In this document: positions 8,258 to 18,100 of the stretch, piece after piece
Layout of the letters: every line of letters starts with the position of its first letter
Position numbering within the stretch: position 1 is the stretch's first letter
Origin: a virus
IMG/VR virus record: IMGVR_UViG_3300006165_000016
Coordinates: 1 to 40,657 of that record
Strand: one strand, 5' to 3'
Length of the DNA stretch: 40,657 nucleotides
The notes under the pieces: generated by a model
Seen by the model: only the letters and a program-made list of their open reading frames with translations
Database searches by the model: none
Told to the model about the DNA's origin: nothing
Made by a program: the position numbers and the translations under genes

Positions 8258-8647
8258 ATGGCATACAAACCAGAAGCACCAGATAAATACGCTGGAAAAC
8301 AAGTACTAATAAGTTCAGATAGAATATTATTTAACGCAAGAAAAGATTCTGTGTTTTTATTTTCTGATAAATCTGTAGGTATATCGACAAATGGTACATT
8401 TAATGTAGATACTGGAGAAGATACTATAATAAATAGTCCGGGAATATACTTAGGACTAGACGCAAAAGAAAAATGTGTTTTAGGAGATACTTTGGTTGCA
8501 TGGATGGAATCCCTAGCAGACGCATTAATGAGTCATAATCATTTACATGCGCAAGGACCAACAACAGGATTAGTTGATCCATCCCCATTTAACCAAGCTA
8601 AAACTAATGCAAAACAGGCACTTAGTGCACAAAATTATACTTTATAA
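8258..8647 (+). CDS. spike-tip-like protein, resembling the C-terminal needle part of gp5 hubs
   Basis: The 129-residue product opens with a stretch of short beta strands: an Ile-Ser-Ser-Asp-Arg-Ile-Leu-Phe segment, then Ser-Val-Phe-Leu-Phe-Ser, Ser-Val-Gly-Ile-Ser-Thr-Asn-Gly, and Tyr-Leu-Gly-Leu-Asp. This is the pattern seen in the triple-stranded beta-helix at the end of phage spike proteins. A helical part follows (about 80-95) with His-Asn-His-Leu-His, where the His residues could bind metal. In T4 the needle is part of gp5; here it would be a separate polypeptide next to three hub paralogs that lack it. The strong ribosome binding site and the motif upstream support the start and suggest high expression. 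The assignment rests on pattern recognition, not on a search. Confidence 0.65.
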   Translation: MAYKPEAPDKYAGKQVLISSDRILFNARKDSVFLFSDKSVGISTNGTFNVDTGEDTIINSPGIYLGLDAKEKCVLGDTLVAWMESLADALMSHNHLHAQGPTTGLVDPSPFNQAKTNAKQALSAQNYTL

Positions 8648-8652
8648 TTATT

Positions 8653-9090
8653 ATGTTTAACCCAGCCCTCTTTATAACGTCGGTTAATTCAATAGAACTA
8701 GATCCACCAAGTAGTGCTATTGCCCACGCAAATGCTTGGGCAGATGCCTTTGCTAGTGGATATGGTATACCAACCCCTCCAACACTAACATCTGAAGCTG
8801 GAAAAGCACAAATGAAAGCTTTATTTATTGCGGCATACAATACCCCAAACCAAGGAAAAACTTTAATGAATGCTGGTGTAAGTGTATTTGCAGCAACGAT
8901 GGCGCCCGGAATGCTTCCAGCATTTGCAGCAGTACCACCAATGGGATATATGGGTTTCGACCTATTAACATTAGCTAATTCAAAAACCTCTGGAACATTA
9001 GGCCCAGCATTAGCAGCAACAACAACCCCATGGTTTATGTCGGGTCTAGCAGTAAATGTATCTAGTGGTGTAACGATTCCCTGGTCGTAA
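8653..9090 (+). CDS. unknown Ala/Pro-rich hydrophobic phage protein
   Basis: The 145-residue product starts 5 bases after the spike-tip gene stops, with no obvious ribosome binding site, so it is probably translated by coupling. It is rich in Ala, Pro, Gly and Met with no charged clusters: a helical N-terminal half with many Ala, then a hydrophobic Pro/Gly-rich stretch at about 75-100, and a C-terminus ending Ile-Pro-Trp-Ser. There is no signal peptide. The hydrophobic part is broken by Pro and Gly and does not make a clean membrane helix. Its position between the spike tip and the baseplate wedge genes makes a virion or assembly role likely. I do not recognise the family, and PAAR-repeat features are absent. 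Confidence 0.7.
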   Translation: MFNPALFITSVNSIELDPPSSAIAHANAWADAFASGYGIPTPPTLTSEAGKAQMKALFIAAYNTPNQGKTLMNAGVSVFAATMAPGMLPAFAAVPPMGYMGFDLLTLANSKTSGTLGPALAATTTPWFMSGLAVNVSSGVTIPWS

Positions 9091-9111
9091 CATATAATTG
9101 TATACTCTTTA

Positions 9112-9119
9112 TATTTATA
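9112..9119 (+). promoter_or_regulatory. TATTTATA boundary motif, candidate late promoter
   Basis: TTTATATTTATATAACG sits in the 65-base gap between 9090 and 9156. The distance to the ATG (about 36 bases) is longer than at 920 or 8258. An AAAGGAGAAAA ribosome binding site lies just before the start codon. Confidence 0.5.
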
Positions 9120-9155
9120 TAACGTATAATAGTATTATACCAAAGGAGAAAAAGT

Positions 9156-9623
9156 ATGAAAAAATCTATATTAGTAAAAATTATAAAGGATGCAGTTAGA
9201 GAAGTTGTCCGAGAAGAAGTCAAAGCTGCCATAAATGAAGAGTTGGATATTAAAAAACCATCTACAACTACTGAATTTTCAAATGTTATGAGTCATGCTG
9301 AAGATTTATTTAATCCAAAAGAAACAAGTAAATCATCGTTTGCAAAAAACCCAGTATTAAATGCTGCACTAAACGAAACAGCCGATTCTTGGAAAACAAT
9401 GGGTAACAAAACACTAAAGGGGTCAGATGCTGGTGGTGGAAGGACAGGTTTAGCAGCTATAATGGGAATGCAATCTCCAGACCAAACATTTGGTGGAAAA
9501 CCAACAGCCCAACAAATGATACCAAACGATAGAAAACACATAGAAGTACCTCAAGAAGTAGAAAAAGCCTTAACAAGAGATTATAGCGATCTAATGAAGG
9601 TGATAAACAAAAAAGGTAAATAA
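9156..9623 (+). CDS. unknown phage protein with charged N-terminal helix
   Basis: The 155-residue protein begins with a strongly charged amphipathic helix (about residues 1-32, alternating Lys/Arg/Glu with Val/Ile), likely a coiled coil. A Ser/Thr/Asn/Lys-rich middle and a Gly-rich segment at about 90-110 follow. There are no Cys residues, membrane segments or catalytic motifs that I recognise. The strong AAAGGAG ribosome binding site and the TATTTATA motif upstream suggest it starts a well-expressed unit. It abuts the methyltransferase gene with no gap: its TAA is followed directly by ATG. A capsid, tail or scaffold-like role would fit but nothing proves it. Confidence 0.7.
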   Translation: MKKSILVKIIKDAVREVVREEVKAAINEELDIKKPSTTTEFSNVMSHAEDLFNPKETSKSSFAKNPVLNAALNETADSWKTMGNKTLKGSDAGGGRTGLAAIMGMQSPDQTFGGKPTAQQMIPNDRKHIEVPQEVEKALTRDYSDLMKVINKKGK

Positions 9624-10277
9624 ATGGATTTAATGACACAAATAGCAAACGATAAAGATTGTAAGACAGATAAAGTAGGTAGATATTTGAATTTTTACAA
9701 TTCAATATTTCAATCAAAAAGAACCAAATATAAAAAGGTTTGCGAAATTGGTGTCTATAAAGGACAGTCTATAAAATTATGGCTAGAATATTTTCCTGAA
9801 GCACAAGTATATGCTATTGACTGTGTTGAAAAATTTTACAAACAATTACCAAAACATGACCGCGTAACTGGTTTTTTTGGAGATTCCCGTGTAAAAACAG
9901 GTGCTGGAGAAAATAATGCATTAGGTATGGCTGAATTTGAAACTAAGTGTGGAAAAGATTTTGATTTTATTTTAGATGATGGTACCCATAAGACATGTGC
10001 AATACAACAATCACTTGCTTCACTTTTCCCACTTGTAAAATCAGGAGGATGGTATATAATTGAAGATATCGCAGCATGTATGAGAAAAGATGGTTGTGCA
10101 TCAAAAGTAGATGGTAGTGATAGAATAAATACCGCTTTAGATGTTTTGAAAGAAACCGGCAAAATGGGAAAAACAGCAATACATATGTCCCATGAAGAAA
10201 TAGAATATGTTGAAAATAATACGGATAGAGTAGTTTGGCACCCAAATAAAACTGCCTGCGCAATAAGAAAAAAATAA
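9624..10277 (+). CDS. class I SAM-dependent methyltransferase (macrocin/MycE O-methyltransferase-like)
   Basis: The 217-residue product has the Rossmann methyltransferase signature. Motif I is Glu41-Ile-Gly-Val-Tyr-Lys-Gly47 followed by Gln-Ser. Asp66 ends strand 2 and should hold the ribose of S-adenosylmethionine. The acidic motif Leu-Asp-Asp-Gly-Thr-His covers 117-122, and Gly-Gly-Trp-Tyr-Ile-Ile-Glu-Asp follows near 140-147. The DDG(T/S)H and GG-x-x-x-IED pattern is typical of sugar or small-molecule O-methyltransferases such as MycE/demethylmacrocin enzymes, not of DNA methyltransferases. There is no Asn/Asp-Pro-Pro-Tyr motif, which argues against adenine-N6 activity. It sits between a small unknown gene (0-base gap) and gp25 (6-base gap), inside the baseplate operon. 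The substrate is unknown; a virion glycan, a host cell-surface sugar or a structural protein are possible. Confidence 0.85.
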   Translation: MDLMTQIANDKDCKTDKVGRYLNFYNSIFQSKRTKYKKVCEIGVYKGQSIKLWLEYFPEAQVYAIDCVEKFYKQLPKHDRVTGFFGDSRVKTGAGENNALGMAEFETKCGKDFDFILDDGTHKTCAIQQSLASLFPLVKSGGWYIIEDIAACMRKDGCASKVDGSDRINTALDVLKETGKMGKTAIHMSHEEIEYVENNTDRVVWHPNKTACAIRKK

Positions 10278-10283
10278 TATATT

Positions 10284-10739
10284 ATGGCAAATGGAAATAG
10301 AGAATTTATATCGAGTCCAGTAATAGATGAAGAGTTAGATACAGGAATAGGCCTCACTTTACCATTTAATTCAGAAACTGGAAAGTTTGGAGAAGTAAGT
10401 TATTTTTCTATTGATCAGGCCCTTTCTAATCTAAGAAACCTTATTTTAACTAGGAAAGGCGAAAGACCAATGCATCCAAAATTTGGAACCAATCTACAAG
10501 ATTATTTGTTTGAACCAAATAATAAAGAATTAAGGGATAAGGTTGGAGGTGAAGTAAGACAAGCAATAGAAGATTGGTTGCCGTATATTATAGTAAAATC
10601 ATTGGATGTTAAAATACCCGATGCGAATCAAGGCGGTTTAACTGATAGATATCATGCAATAATGGTAGCCTTAAAATTTGGTTTACAAAATAATTCTATA
10701 GATGAATCAGAAATAGTGTTGGAAATAGGGAGCGAATAA
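10284..10739 (+). CDS. gp25: baseplate wedge protein, gp25/GpW family
   Basis: The 151-residue protein shows the hallmarks of the gp25 family: an N-terminal segment with Leu-Pro-Phe-Asn, a helix with Gln-Ala-Leu-Ser-Asn-Leu, then Gly59-Glu-Arg-Pro-Met-His-Pro65, Phe-Gly-Thr-Asn, and Leu-Phe-Glu-Pro near 75-78. T4 gp25 has 132 residues, so the length is normal. In contractile phages gp25 nucleates the sheath-like wedge ring and contacts gp6. The gp6 homolog starts one base after its stop, the usual pairing. No clear ribosome binding site precedes the ATG, so coupling to the methyltransferase gene is likely. Confidence 0.92.
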   Translation: MANGNREFISSPVIDEELDTGIGLTLPFNSETGKFGEVSYFSIDQALSNLRNLILTRKGERPMHPKFGTNLQDYLFEPNNKELRDKVGGEVRQAIEDWLPYIIVKSLDVKIPDANQGGLTDRYHAIMVALKFGLQNNSIDESEIVLEIGSE

Positions 10740-10740
10740 T

Positions 10741-12615
10741 ATGGGATTTGAAAAATTAAAAACAGATGTAAAATATTTACAAAAAGATTTTAAGGGGTAT
10801 AAGGATAGATTAAATAATTTTGCACAAACATATTTTCCAACAATACATAATGATTTTAATGAGGCTTCCCCAGCCCAAATGTTTGTTGAACTGTCTGCTT
10901 ATGTTGGAGATGTATTATCCTTTTATATAGATACACAACTACGAGAAAGTTTATTGTTGCATGCAAGAGAGCGTTCAAACGTACTAGATATAGCTAAAGG
11001 ATTAGGTTATAAATCTCCAGCTGCAGTTGCAGCAAGTGCAAAACTTGACATATACATATTATTACCAGCAAATGGCTCAGGTGCTACTACTGGTCCAGAC
11101 TGGAGATATGCTCCAGAAGTACAATCAGGATTAGAAACCTCTGCAGGAACAACAAATTACTTTTCACAAAGGCCAGTTGACTTTAGGGTATCAAGTTCAG
11201 CTGATCCAACAGATATTTCAGTTTATAAAATAGATGCAAATGGTAATCCAGAAACTTTCCTGATTAAAAAGAACGTCACTTGTAAATCTGGTAATGTAAA
11301 ATATAAAAAATATAGTTTTGCAAACCCTAAAAAATACGATAGTATTCTATTGCAAGAAAAAAATATAATTGAAATAATAGAGGCTAGAGATAGTGATCAA
11401 AATAAATGGTATGAAGTAGATTATCTTGCACAAAATCTAGTATATGAAGAAGTACAAAACACTAGATATATAGATCCTGAATTTGCAGTCCACGCAGAAG
11501 ATACCCCATATTTATTAAAATTAAGAAAAACTGGAAGAAGATTTACACAAGAACTATTGGCAAATGGAAAAACAAAGATAAATTTTGGAGCTGGAAATTC
11601 AACAGTATCTGATGAACTCATTGTGCCTAATCCAAATAATATAGGAATGCAATTACCATATGGAAACACATCAGCAATGGATAATGCATGGGATCCATCA
11701 AACACGATGTTTACTAGAGCATATGGTACCGCTCCATCAGATACAACAATAACCTTCAAGTATTTAGTAGGTGGAGGAATTAAAGCAAACGTCAGAGCCG
11801 GTGAAATTAGAGAGGTTCAAGCTTCATCTTTCTCATTAAATGTTGATGGACTATCTAGATCTACAGTTGATTTCGTTTATAAATCTTTAGCAGTTAATAA
11901 TCCATCTCCAGCAACTGGTGGAAAATCACAAGAAACTGTTGAAGAAATAAGACAAAATGCAATGGCCTTTTATGCTGCACAAAATAGAGCAGTAACTAGA
12001 GAAGATTTTTTATCTAGAGTTTATTCTATGCCTGGAAGATTTGGAAATATTGCTAAGGCTTATATTATACAAGATGAACAATTTAGTAAGGTTTCAGGAG
12101 GACCAGTACAAAACCCCCTAGCCCTAAATTTATATGTTCTGGCATACAACAATCAAGGCCAATTGACACAAGCAAACGAGGTAACAAAGGAAAATTTAAG
12201 AAATTATCTAAAAAGATATAGGATGCTTACTGATGCTATAAATATAAAGGATGGCCATGTTGTAAATCTTGGAATAGATTATTCAATAATACCGTTACCA
12301 TCATATAATAGTAAAAGTGTATTATTACAAATAAATAGAAAACTACAATCTATGTTTAATATATTACATTGGCAATTCAATGAACCAATATTTGCTGCAA
12401 ACATCGCAACAGAAATTGATAAAATTGAAGGTGTACAAACAGTACAAGACATAAATATATACTGTAAATGGGATACAGATTCAGGATATTCTGGAAACTA
12501 TTATGATATAATAGACGCAACAAAAAATAAAATAGTTTATCCATCACAAGACCCTATAATGTGGGAGGTAAAATACCCAACAGAAGATATAAGAGGAAAA
12601 GTAGTCACTTATTAG
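10741..12615 (+). CDS. gp6: baseplate wedge protein, gp6 / baseplate J-like family
   Basis: The 624-residue product is close in length to T4 gp6 (660). Near the N-terminus it has the family's typical helix (Met-Phe-Val-Glu-Leu-Ser-Ala-Tyr-Val-Gly-Asp-Val-Leu-Ser-Phe-Tyr-Ile-Asp, about 47-64), followed by the Ala-Arg-Glu-Arg-Ser-Asn element that precedes Gly-Tyr-Lys. Later segments include the Val-Thr-Arg-Glu-Asp-Phe motif near 420, common in J-like proteins. Two gp6 copies dimerise to frame each baseplate wedge. The ribosome binding site (GGGAGCG) lies within the end of gp25. The C-terminal half ends with an Asp-Pro-Ile-Met-Trp-Glu-Val segment. Confidence 0.9.
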   Translation: MGFEKLKTDVKYLQKDFKGYKDRLNNFAQTYFPTIHNDFNEASPAQMFVELSAYVGDVLSFYIDTQLRESLLLHARERSNVLDIAKGLGYKSPAAVAASAKLDIYILLPANGSGATTGPDWRYAPEVQSGLETSAGTTNYFSQRPVDFRVSSSADPTDISVYKIDANGNPETFLIKKNVTCKSGNVKYKKYSFANPKKYDSILLQEKNIIEIIEARDSDQNKWYEVDYLAQNLVYEEVQNTRYIDPEFAVHAEDTPYLLKLRKTGRRFTQELLANGKTKINFGAGNSTVSDELIVPNPNNIGMQLPYGNTSAMDNAWDPSNTMFTRAYGTAPSDTTITFKYLVGGGIKANVRAGEIREVQASSFSLNVDGLSRSTVDFVYKSLAVNNPSPATGGKSQETVEEIRQNAMAFYAAQNRAVTREDFLSRVYSMPGRFGNIAKAYIIQDEQFSKVSGGPVQNPLALNLYVLAYNNQGQLTQANEVTKENLRNYLKRYRMLTDAINIKDGHVVNLGIDYSIIPLPSYNSKSVLLQINRKLQSMFNILHWQFNEPIFAANIATEIDKIEGVQTVQDINIYCKWDTDSGYSGNYYDIIDATKNKIVYPSQDPIMWEVKYPTEDIRGKVVTY

Positions 12616-12624
12616 GAGATAATT

Positions 12625-13800
12625 ATGTATTATTCAATAACAGCAAAAAAAGATGCAACAATATATGAGAGATCCGAAAGTCTCAATGCAGGAATTGATG
12701 AAATTCTAGAAATACAAAAAACGGTATCTTCATCTAATACGGTGAACATATATAATTCTAGAATTCTTATAAAATATGACCTTTCATCTATATCAAAATC
12801 TATGGTCGATGGAAACATACCCAATATAGCTCATCCAGAATCCTCAGCCTCAGTTTTCTTAAAACTATATACTACACGAGCAGCTTCATTATCTTATAAG
12901 TATGGTATTGAAGCTTATCCAATATCTCAATCTTGGGATATGGGACAAGGAAGAGCAACTCAGAAAAAAATAACTCCTGGTGGAGCAATATCTTTTGAAG
13001 AAGAAGGAGTTAGTTGGAAATTTAGAGATGGAAAAGACTATTTTGGTAATACATGGTCAACTACTCCTGCCAATTTTTCTCCTGGTACTACTGGTTCATA
13101 TTCAACAACTCCTGGTGGAGCAACTTGGTATGTGTCTTCTTCTACTGAACAATATGTTTCAACAGAAAAATTTGATTACGAAAAAACAGATATATCTATA
13201 GATGTTAGTAAAACGGTACGTAGATGGCTAGATGGTACAATTCCAAATGAAGGATTCATAGTGCTTCGTTCCGGTTCAATATCAAACGAATATAGTGAAG
13301 AACAAAATTCAAGACCACATGGAACCTTACAATTTTATTCAACAGACTCTCATACAGTATATCAACCAAGATTAGAATTTAGATGGGATGACTCATCAGA
13401 ATCCACTGGTTCTTTGAGTCCGTTTGATGTAAATAAGAATAGTATAATATATCTTAAAGATAATGTTGGAAAATATAAAAAGGATAATAAGCATAGGTTT
13501 AGATTGGTTGGTAGAGAAAAATATCCTACTAAAACATATGATACAGTTTCTGCAGAGTTAGCTGTGAAATATTTACCACCAACAACATATTATGCCTTAA
13601 AGGATTCAAAAACTGGAGAAGTAATATTACCATTTAACACTGGAAGCACAAAACTAAGTTGTGACTCCATAGGAAATTATTTAGATTTATGGATGGACCA
13701 ATTATATGCTGGTAGAAGATATAGTTTTATGTTTAAGGTAGTTACAGGTTCAATTGAAAACATATATGATAATGATTATTCATTTAAGGTTGTGATATAG
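12625..13800 (+). CDS. baseplate-associated protein with DNRLRE-like N-terminal domain
   Basis: The 391-residue protein begins with a beta-rich domain with the pattern Asp-Ala-Thr-Ile-Tyr, Asn-Ala-Gly, Asp-Glu-Ile-Leu-Glu-Ile, then Ser-Arg-Ile-Leu-Ile-Lys-Tyr-Asp-Leu-Ser. This resembles the DNRLRE (CBM96-like) jelly roll found in surface-binding proteins. The domain probably spans about 1-260, ending in Pro-Arg-Leu-Glu-Phe-Arg-Trp. A Ser/Thr/Gly-rich insertion lies at about 150-180. A second beta-rich domain of about 120 residues closes the protein. It starts 9 bases after gp6 with a TTAGGAG ribosome binding site and probably forms an outer baseplate component or an adhesin. The DNRLRE call is by motif and needs a profile search. 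Confidence 0.68.
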   Translation: MYYSITAKKDATIYERSESLNAGIDEILEIQKTVSSSNTVNIYNSRILIKYDLSSISKSMVDGNIPNIAHPESSASVFLKLYTTRAASLSYKYGIEAYPISQSWDMGQGRATQKKITPGGAISFEEEGVSWKFRDGKDYFGNTWSTTPANFSPGTTGSYSTTPGGATWYVSSSTEQYVSTEKFDYEKTDISIDVSKTVRRWLDGTIPNEGFIVLRSGSISNEYSEEQNSRPHGTLQFYSTDSHTVYQPRLEFRWDDSSESTGSLSPFDVNKNSIIYLKDNVGKYKKDNKHRFRLVGREKYPTKTYDTVSAELAVKYLPPTTYYALKDSKTGEVILPFNTGSTKLSCDSIGNYLDLWMDQLYAGRRYSFMFKVVTGSIENIYDNDYSFKVVI

Positions 13801-13803
13801 ATT

Positions 13804-15132
13804 ATGGCATACAGTAGAAAAAAAATAAAATCTAGAAGGTTTATCTCAAGTCGATCTCGTCCAAAGGTAAAACCAGTCATCAAACCACAAAGCCAGAGAG
13901 AATATCCAACGTCTCCAATACAGGTTGAAAAAGGTAATACAATACAAGATGCTGTAGAATTTAATTCCTTTAGAGAAACACAAACTCCTTATGATGCATT
14001 AGTAGATATTATTGAATCAGTTGAAGGAGCTGGTGAAGGAGATACAGACTTTAGTGTTAATGAAACTTTAAGATATGGAGCAGGAGCATTATCCAGAACA
14101 GGCGATGGAGAATTGGTTAGTACTACTGCTGCTCAAACTAGAAATAGAATGGGAGTTTTAATTTCAGACCAGTCAAACCAAGAACATTATATTGTAGCAA
14201 ATATTAAACATATATTTCAAGCAAAATCTTATATAAAACAAGTTGATACTTCAATATCCCAATTAAGAAGAATGCCTAAAGAAGTAACAGGCCCAACAAA
14301 TATACCTGTAATAGATACAATACAATGTTATCCTGGCTTTGGTACATTAGACGGAGAATATTCTGATGGTTTCTCAATACAAATTTTACCTGAAATAGGA
14401 GAACCTTCCTTACAAATTGCAGCAAATCATACAGTTGTTCTAGCAGCTAGAGGATTTAATTATAGAAATGAATTAGGCCAAAAAATAAGAGATGGTCTTT
14501 CATGGACATGGAGATTCACAGCTGATGGTATGGGTAGATCTCAAAATCAAGTTGTTGGAACAACATCAACATTAAGACTAAGAAATGCCCAATTACAACA
14601 TAGAGGAAGATATACTTTAGAAGTATCCAATGAAGTAGGAACAGCTTTTTCTAAATCATATTTCGTTAATATATTGGGTGGCCTATTAAATGAATTAGAG
14701 GCCCAAGAAGTTGGCGAAAATACAGTATATGTACCAACTGGAAACTATGTAAGGGATGAAATGCATGATGCTGAAGTTTCTAAATTTGATACTTATTTTG
14801 ACTATATTGAAGGTGATAGCAGATGGGCCCAACTTGAATGGGTTAACGGCTCATGGATGGAAATTGAAGGAGCAATACAGTCTGTATTTGCAGAATCAGA
14901 AACAGTAAATGTACGAAAAATTGATGGTGGCATTTCATCTGCAGAAAAACTAACAAAAACTTTTGGAGGAAGATATTGGAGAAAAACACCAATGGATCCC
15001 CACGTATATTTCGACTCAGCCGGAGGAGTATCATATAAATTTGCAAGTGAAGAAGAATATTTTAACCATAGAAGACAAAGAGGATTACCATCAGATTGGT
15101 CTTCAATAGATATACTTGCAGGCGCAAGGTAA
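13804..15132 (+). CDS. baseplate/tail protein with an Ig-like domain
   Basis: The 442-residue product has a very basic N-terminus (Arg/Lys-rich to about residue 30). Residues about 200-290 form an immunoglobulin-like domain: a Trp-Thr-Trp core strand, then Thr-Leu-Arg-Leu-Arg-Asn-Ala-Gln-Leu, and the I-set signature around Gly-Arg-Tyr-Thr-Leu-Glu-Val-Ser-Asn-Glu-Val-Gly, where Tyr marks the tyrosine corner. The two Cys residues of vertebrate Ig domains are absent, as is usual for phage Ig folds. The C-terminal part contains Trp-rich motifs (Trp-Ala-Gln-Leu-Glu-Trp, Trp-Met-Glu-Ile) and is unassigned. It follows the previous gene by 3 bases. Phage Ig-like domains on virions are thought to bind surface glycans weakly. 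Confidence 0.7.
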   Translation: MAYSRKKIKSRRFISSRSRPKVKPVIKPQSQREYPTSPIQVEKGNTIQDAVEFNSFRETQTPYDALVDIIESVEGAGEGDTDFSVNETLRYGAGALSRTGDGELVSTTAAQTRNRMGVLISDQSNQEHYIVANIKHIFQAKSYIKQVDTSISQLRRMPKEVTGPTNIPVIDTIQCYPGFGTLDGEYSDGFSIQILPEIGEPSLQIAANHTVVLAARGFNYRNELGQKIRDGLSWTWRFTADGMGRSQNQVVGTTSTLRLRNAQLQHRGRYTLEVSNEVGTAFSKSYFVNILGGLLNELEAQEVGENTVYVPTGNYVRDEMHDAEVSKFDTYFDYIEGDSRWAQLEWVNGSWMEIEGAIQSVFAESETVNVRKIDGGISSAEKLTKTFGGRYWRKTPMDPHVYFDSAGGVSYKFASEEEYFNHRRQRGLPSDWSSIDILAGAR

Positions 15133-15158
15133 CTCTCGTTAAAAGTGAAAAATAAATT

Positions 15159-18100
15159 ATGGCAATAAGGTCTACACAACATAAACCGGAAGATATTAAA
15201 TTACTTCAATCTCGTCCAATATTTACCAATTTTGGCCAGGGAACGTATGATGATGTCGTAGAATTCCACGTATTAAGTGGCGACAATGTTTTAGATAGTA
15301 AATACGCTATATCCGGATGGGCAACCGAAACTTCTGAAACTAAAAATACTTCTCCATCAATAAAATTAAATATCCACCAAGATATCAGAAATGTTGGATA
15401 TAGATCAGGTGTATTTACAGTAAAATATAATTTTTTAAGAAGACTTGTTGGTAGTGACTCTGAGCTATTATATATTGATGAAATATCTGGCGATAGGACA
15501 GAAATAAGAGTATTGCCAATACAAGAAGATAATAAATTAGAAGATGATTTCAAAAACCTTGGTGAAAGAGTAGAGGGTGGCCGATTATCACGACACACTT
15601 GGTGGCCAGAAATACAATTAAATTTTGGAGAAGACAAACTAATAATGGCCGTAAACTGGGCCATGGATTATGACAAGTTTCCTGAATCTCCCCACTCACT
15701 AATTATAAAATTATATGAACCCCTTCCAGAAGAGCAAGAAGAAGGTGATGAACTTTGGATATGTCAATCCCTAGCAGAATCAATTCAAGAAGATATACAA
15801 TTAGTTGTACCAAAAATAACAAAACGACCTAGAACCCTTTCTCCACCAGACTTCACAATACAAATAGCAACAGACAGTCCATCTCCAACCGGTTGGGAAA
15901 GTGAACAAACCCTATTAGAAGATGGAGATAATACTAGAAAAGAAAAATTATTAAGTAAAATGTATAGTGGTAGTTTTGGAAAAACTAGAATAAACATAGA
16001 TTGGAGAATACAAGATTATGATTTTTCAAATATTGTTCATTTTGGATCAGTTGTTGAAAAACTTAACAATTTCCAATATAAAATAAGACAAATAGAACAT
16101 TATAATTCTAAAATAGCAGAGATAACAACTGATTTAGATGGGTTAAGTGGTTCTGATTCTACTGGTTCTTATTATTTCCAACAAAATAAATTAAAATGGG
16201 AAAAGCAAATATCATCCCTAAAGGGTGGATTTGATGATTTCGATGAACACTTATATTATTCTTCTCAATCATATTACTCTGGTTCACATGGAGTATTCTG
16301 GCCTTTCTCTTGGCCAAAAACAACAAGTGTAGAACCTTACAGTTTAGCTCCTGCAGATTCCCACCAAGCTAAAGAATGGTTTGGCCAAAATGATAATCCA
16401 ACTGGAGACTATTATTTAGGTGGAGCAATAACATCTGCCTCATGGTATGATGAAAGAAATGATAACGCTTTAATACAAAATGTACCAGCCCACATAAGAT
16501 ATTCAGAAGATAATTCAACATACAATACATTTGTTAATATGGTTGGAGATAATTATGACCAACTTTATTTATATACTAAAGGATTGTTGGATATCCATAA
16601 AAGAGATAACCCATTATATGAGGGTGTACCAAAAGAATTATTAGAACCAATATTAAAATCATTTGGTTGGCAACCCCACCAAGGATTTGCCTTTGATGAT
16701 TTGTGGAACTATAATTTAGGTACAAGTGGAACGGGAGAATACGCAACTACCCAGATCCCAATTACTGCAAACTTTACACAATCTGTTGTAATAGCTAGTA
16801 ATACACAAGTATCACAATCATTTTCAAAAGAAGATATTGGAAAAGAATTATGGAAAAGAATATTAAATAATCTTCCATATATATTAAAACATAAGGGTAG
16901 TGAAGAATCTGTTAGAGCAATAATACATGCTTATGGTTTACCATCAACAATATTAAAGATACAGGAGCATGGAGGACCCCAACAACTTCCTGGAAGACAT
17001 TCAAAAAATGCATATGATAGGTTCAGCTTCGCCCAGAAATTTGATGGTAAATCCATGGTATCTGGAGCATGGGCCCCAGCATCTGCATCGGTTGGTCCAG
17101 TAAGGTATCCAGATACAGTTCAATTTAGATTTAAGATTCCAGATAGACCAATATTAAAGAGGGATACAATTCTTTGGAACCTATATAGTGGAAGTGCTGC
17201 TATATGGACAGAACATACTGGAGGATATTCCACCAATACAAACGATGTATCTAGTCATTATGGTAGAGCTGTATTTGCATTAAGGTCTGGATCTATTGGT
17301 AGAACTAGTACATATACAACAGCATCTACAGAATGGGCTCCAATTTATGACGGACAATGGTGGAATATAATGCTTTCTAGAAGAGATCCTGGTAAAGTAA
17401 ATGAGCAATTTGAATTTACTTCATCTGCAAAAATATTTGACCAAAATAACCAAAATTTACGATATGAAATGTATCTAAAAACCATGTCAGACTATGCAAC
17501 ATTTGGAAAAATAGGTTGGGCAGTCAGTGCAAGTTTAGACGTTAGTGGTAGTTCACCATTAGCATCAACAGTAGAACAACCAAGAACAGAATTTAACGAA
17601 GCTTGGGGAGCATTTCAAGTGGGATCTGGTTCTGACCAATCCCCTTTAGTAGATTCATATCGACCAAATACATTAAAACACTTTTTAGGAGGAACAACTG
17701 GTTCAAATTATTCTGAAGATTATGGTGATGACTTCTTATATATGAGTGCAAGTAACGATCCAAATAGAAAAGCTGTACCATTTTCTGGATCTATGCAAGA
17801 ATTTAGAATATGGCACCATCCACTATCAGAATCAGCCTTTGATTTTCACGTTCAAACCCCAACGTCAATAACAACCCATAGACATGTATCTGCATCCTAT
17901 GATGACTTATTAGTTAGATGGTCTTTAGGTGCTGACTTAAATAGATATGAGGTTGGTAATGGCTTAAAAATATCTTCAAGTGCTCCAAATTATCATGCAC
18001 ATAGATTTTTCTCCAATAATCCTTCTCAACAATTAACAACTGCTGGAACAGCAATAGGATTTAATAATAACCCTGGAAAAGTAAAAGGTTATAGTGAAGA

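Noticed and set aside
12238-12247. TATAAATA on the + strand, the canonical T4 late promoter core
   Set aside because: It lies deep inside the gp6 gene with no gene start nearby, so it is best explained by AT-rich coding sequence.
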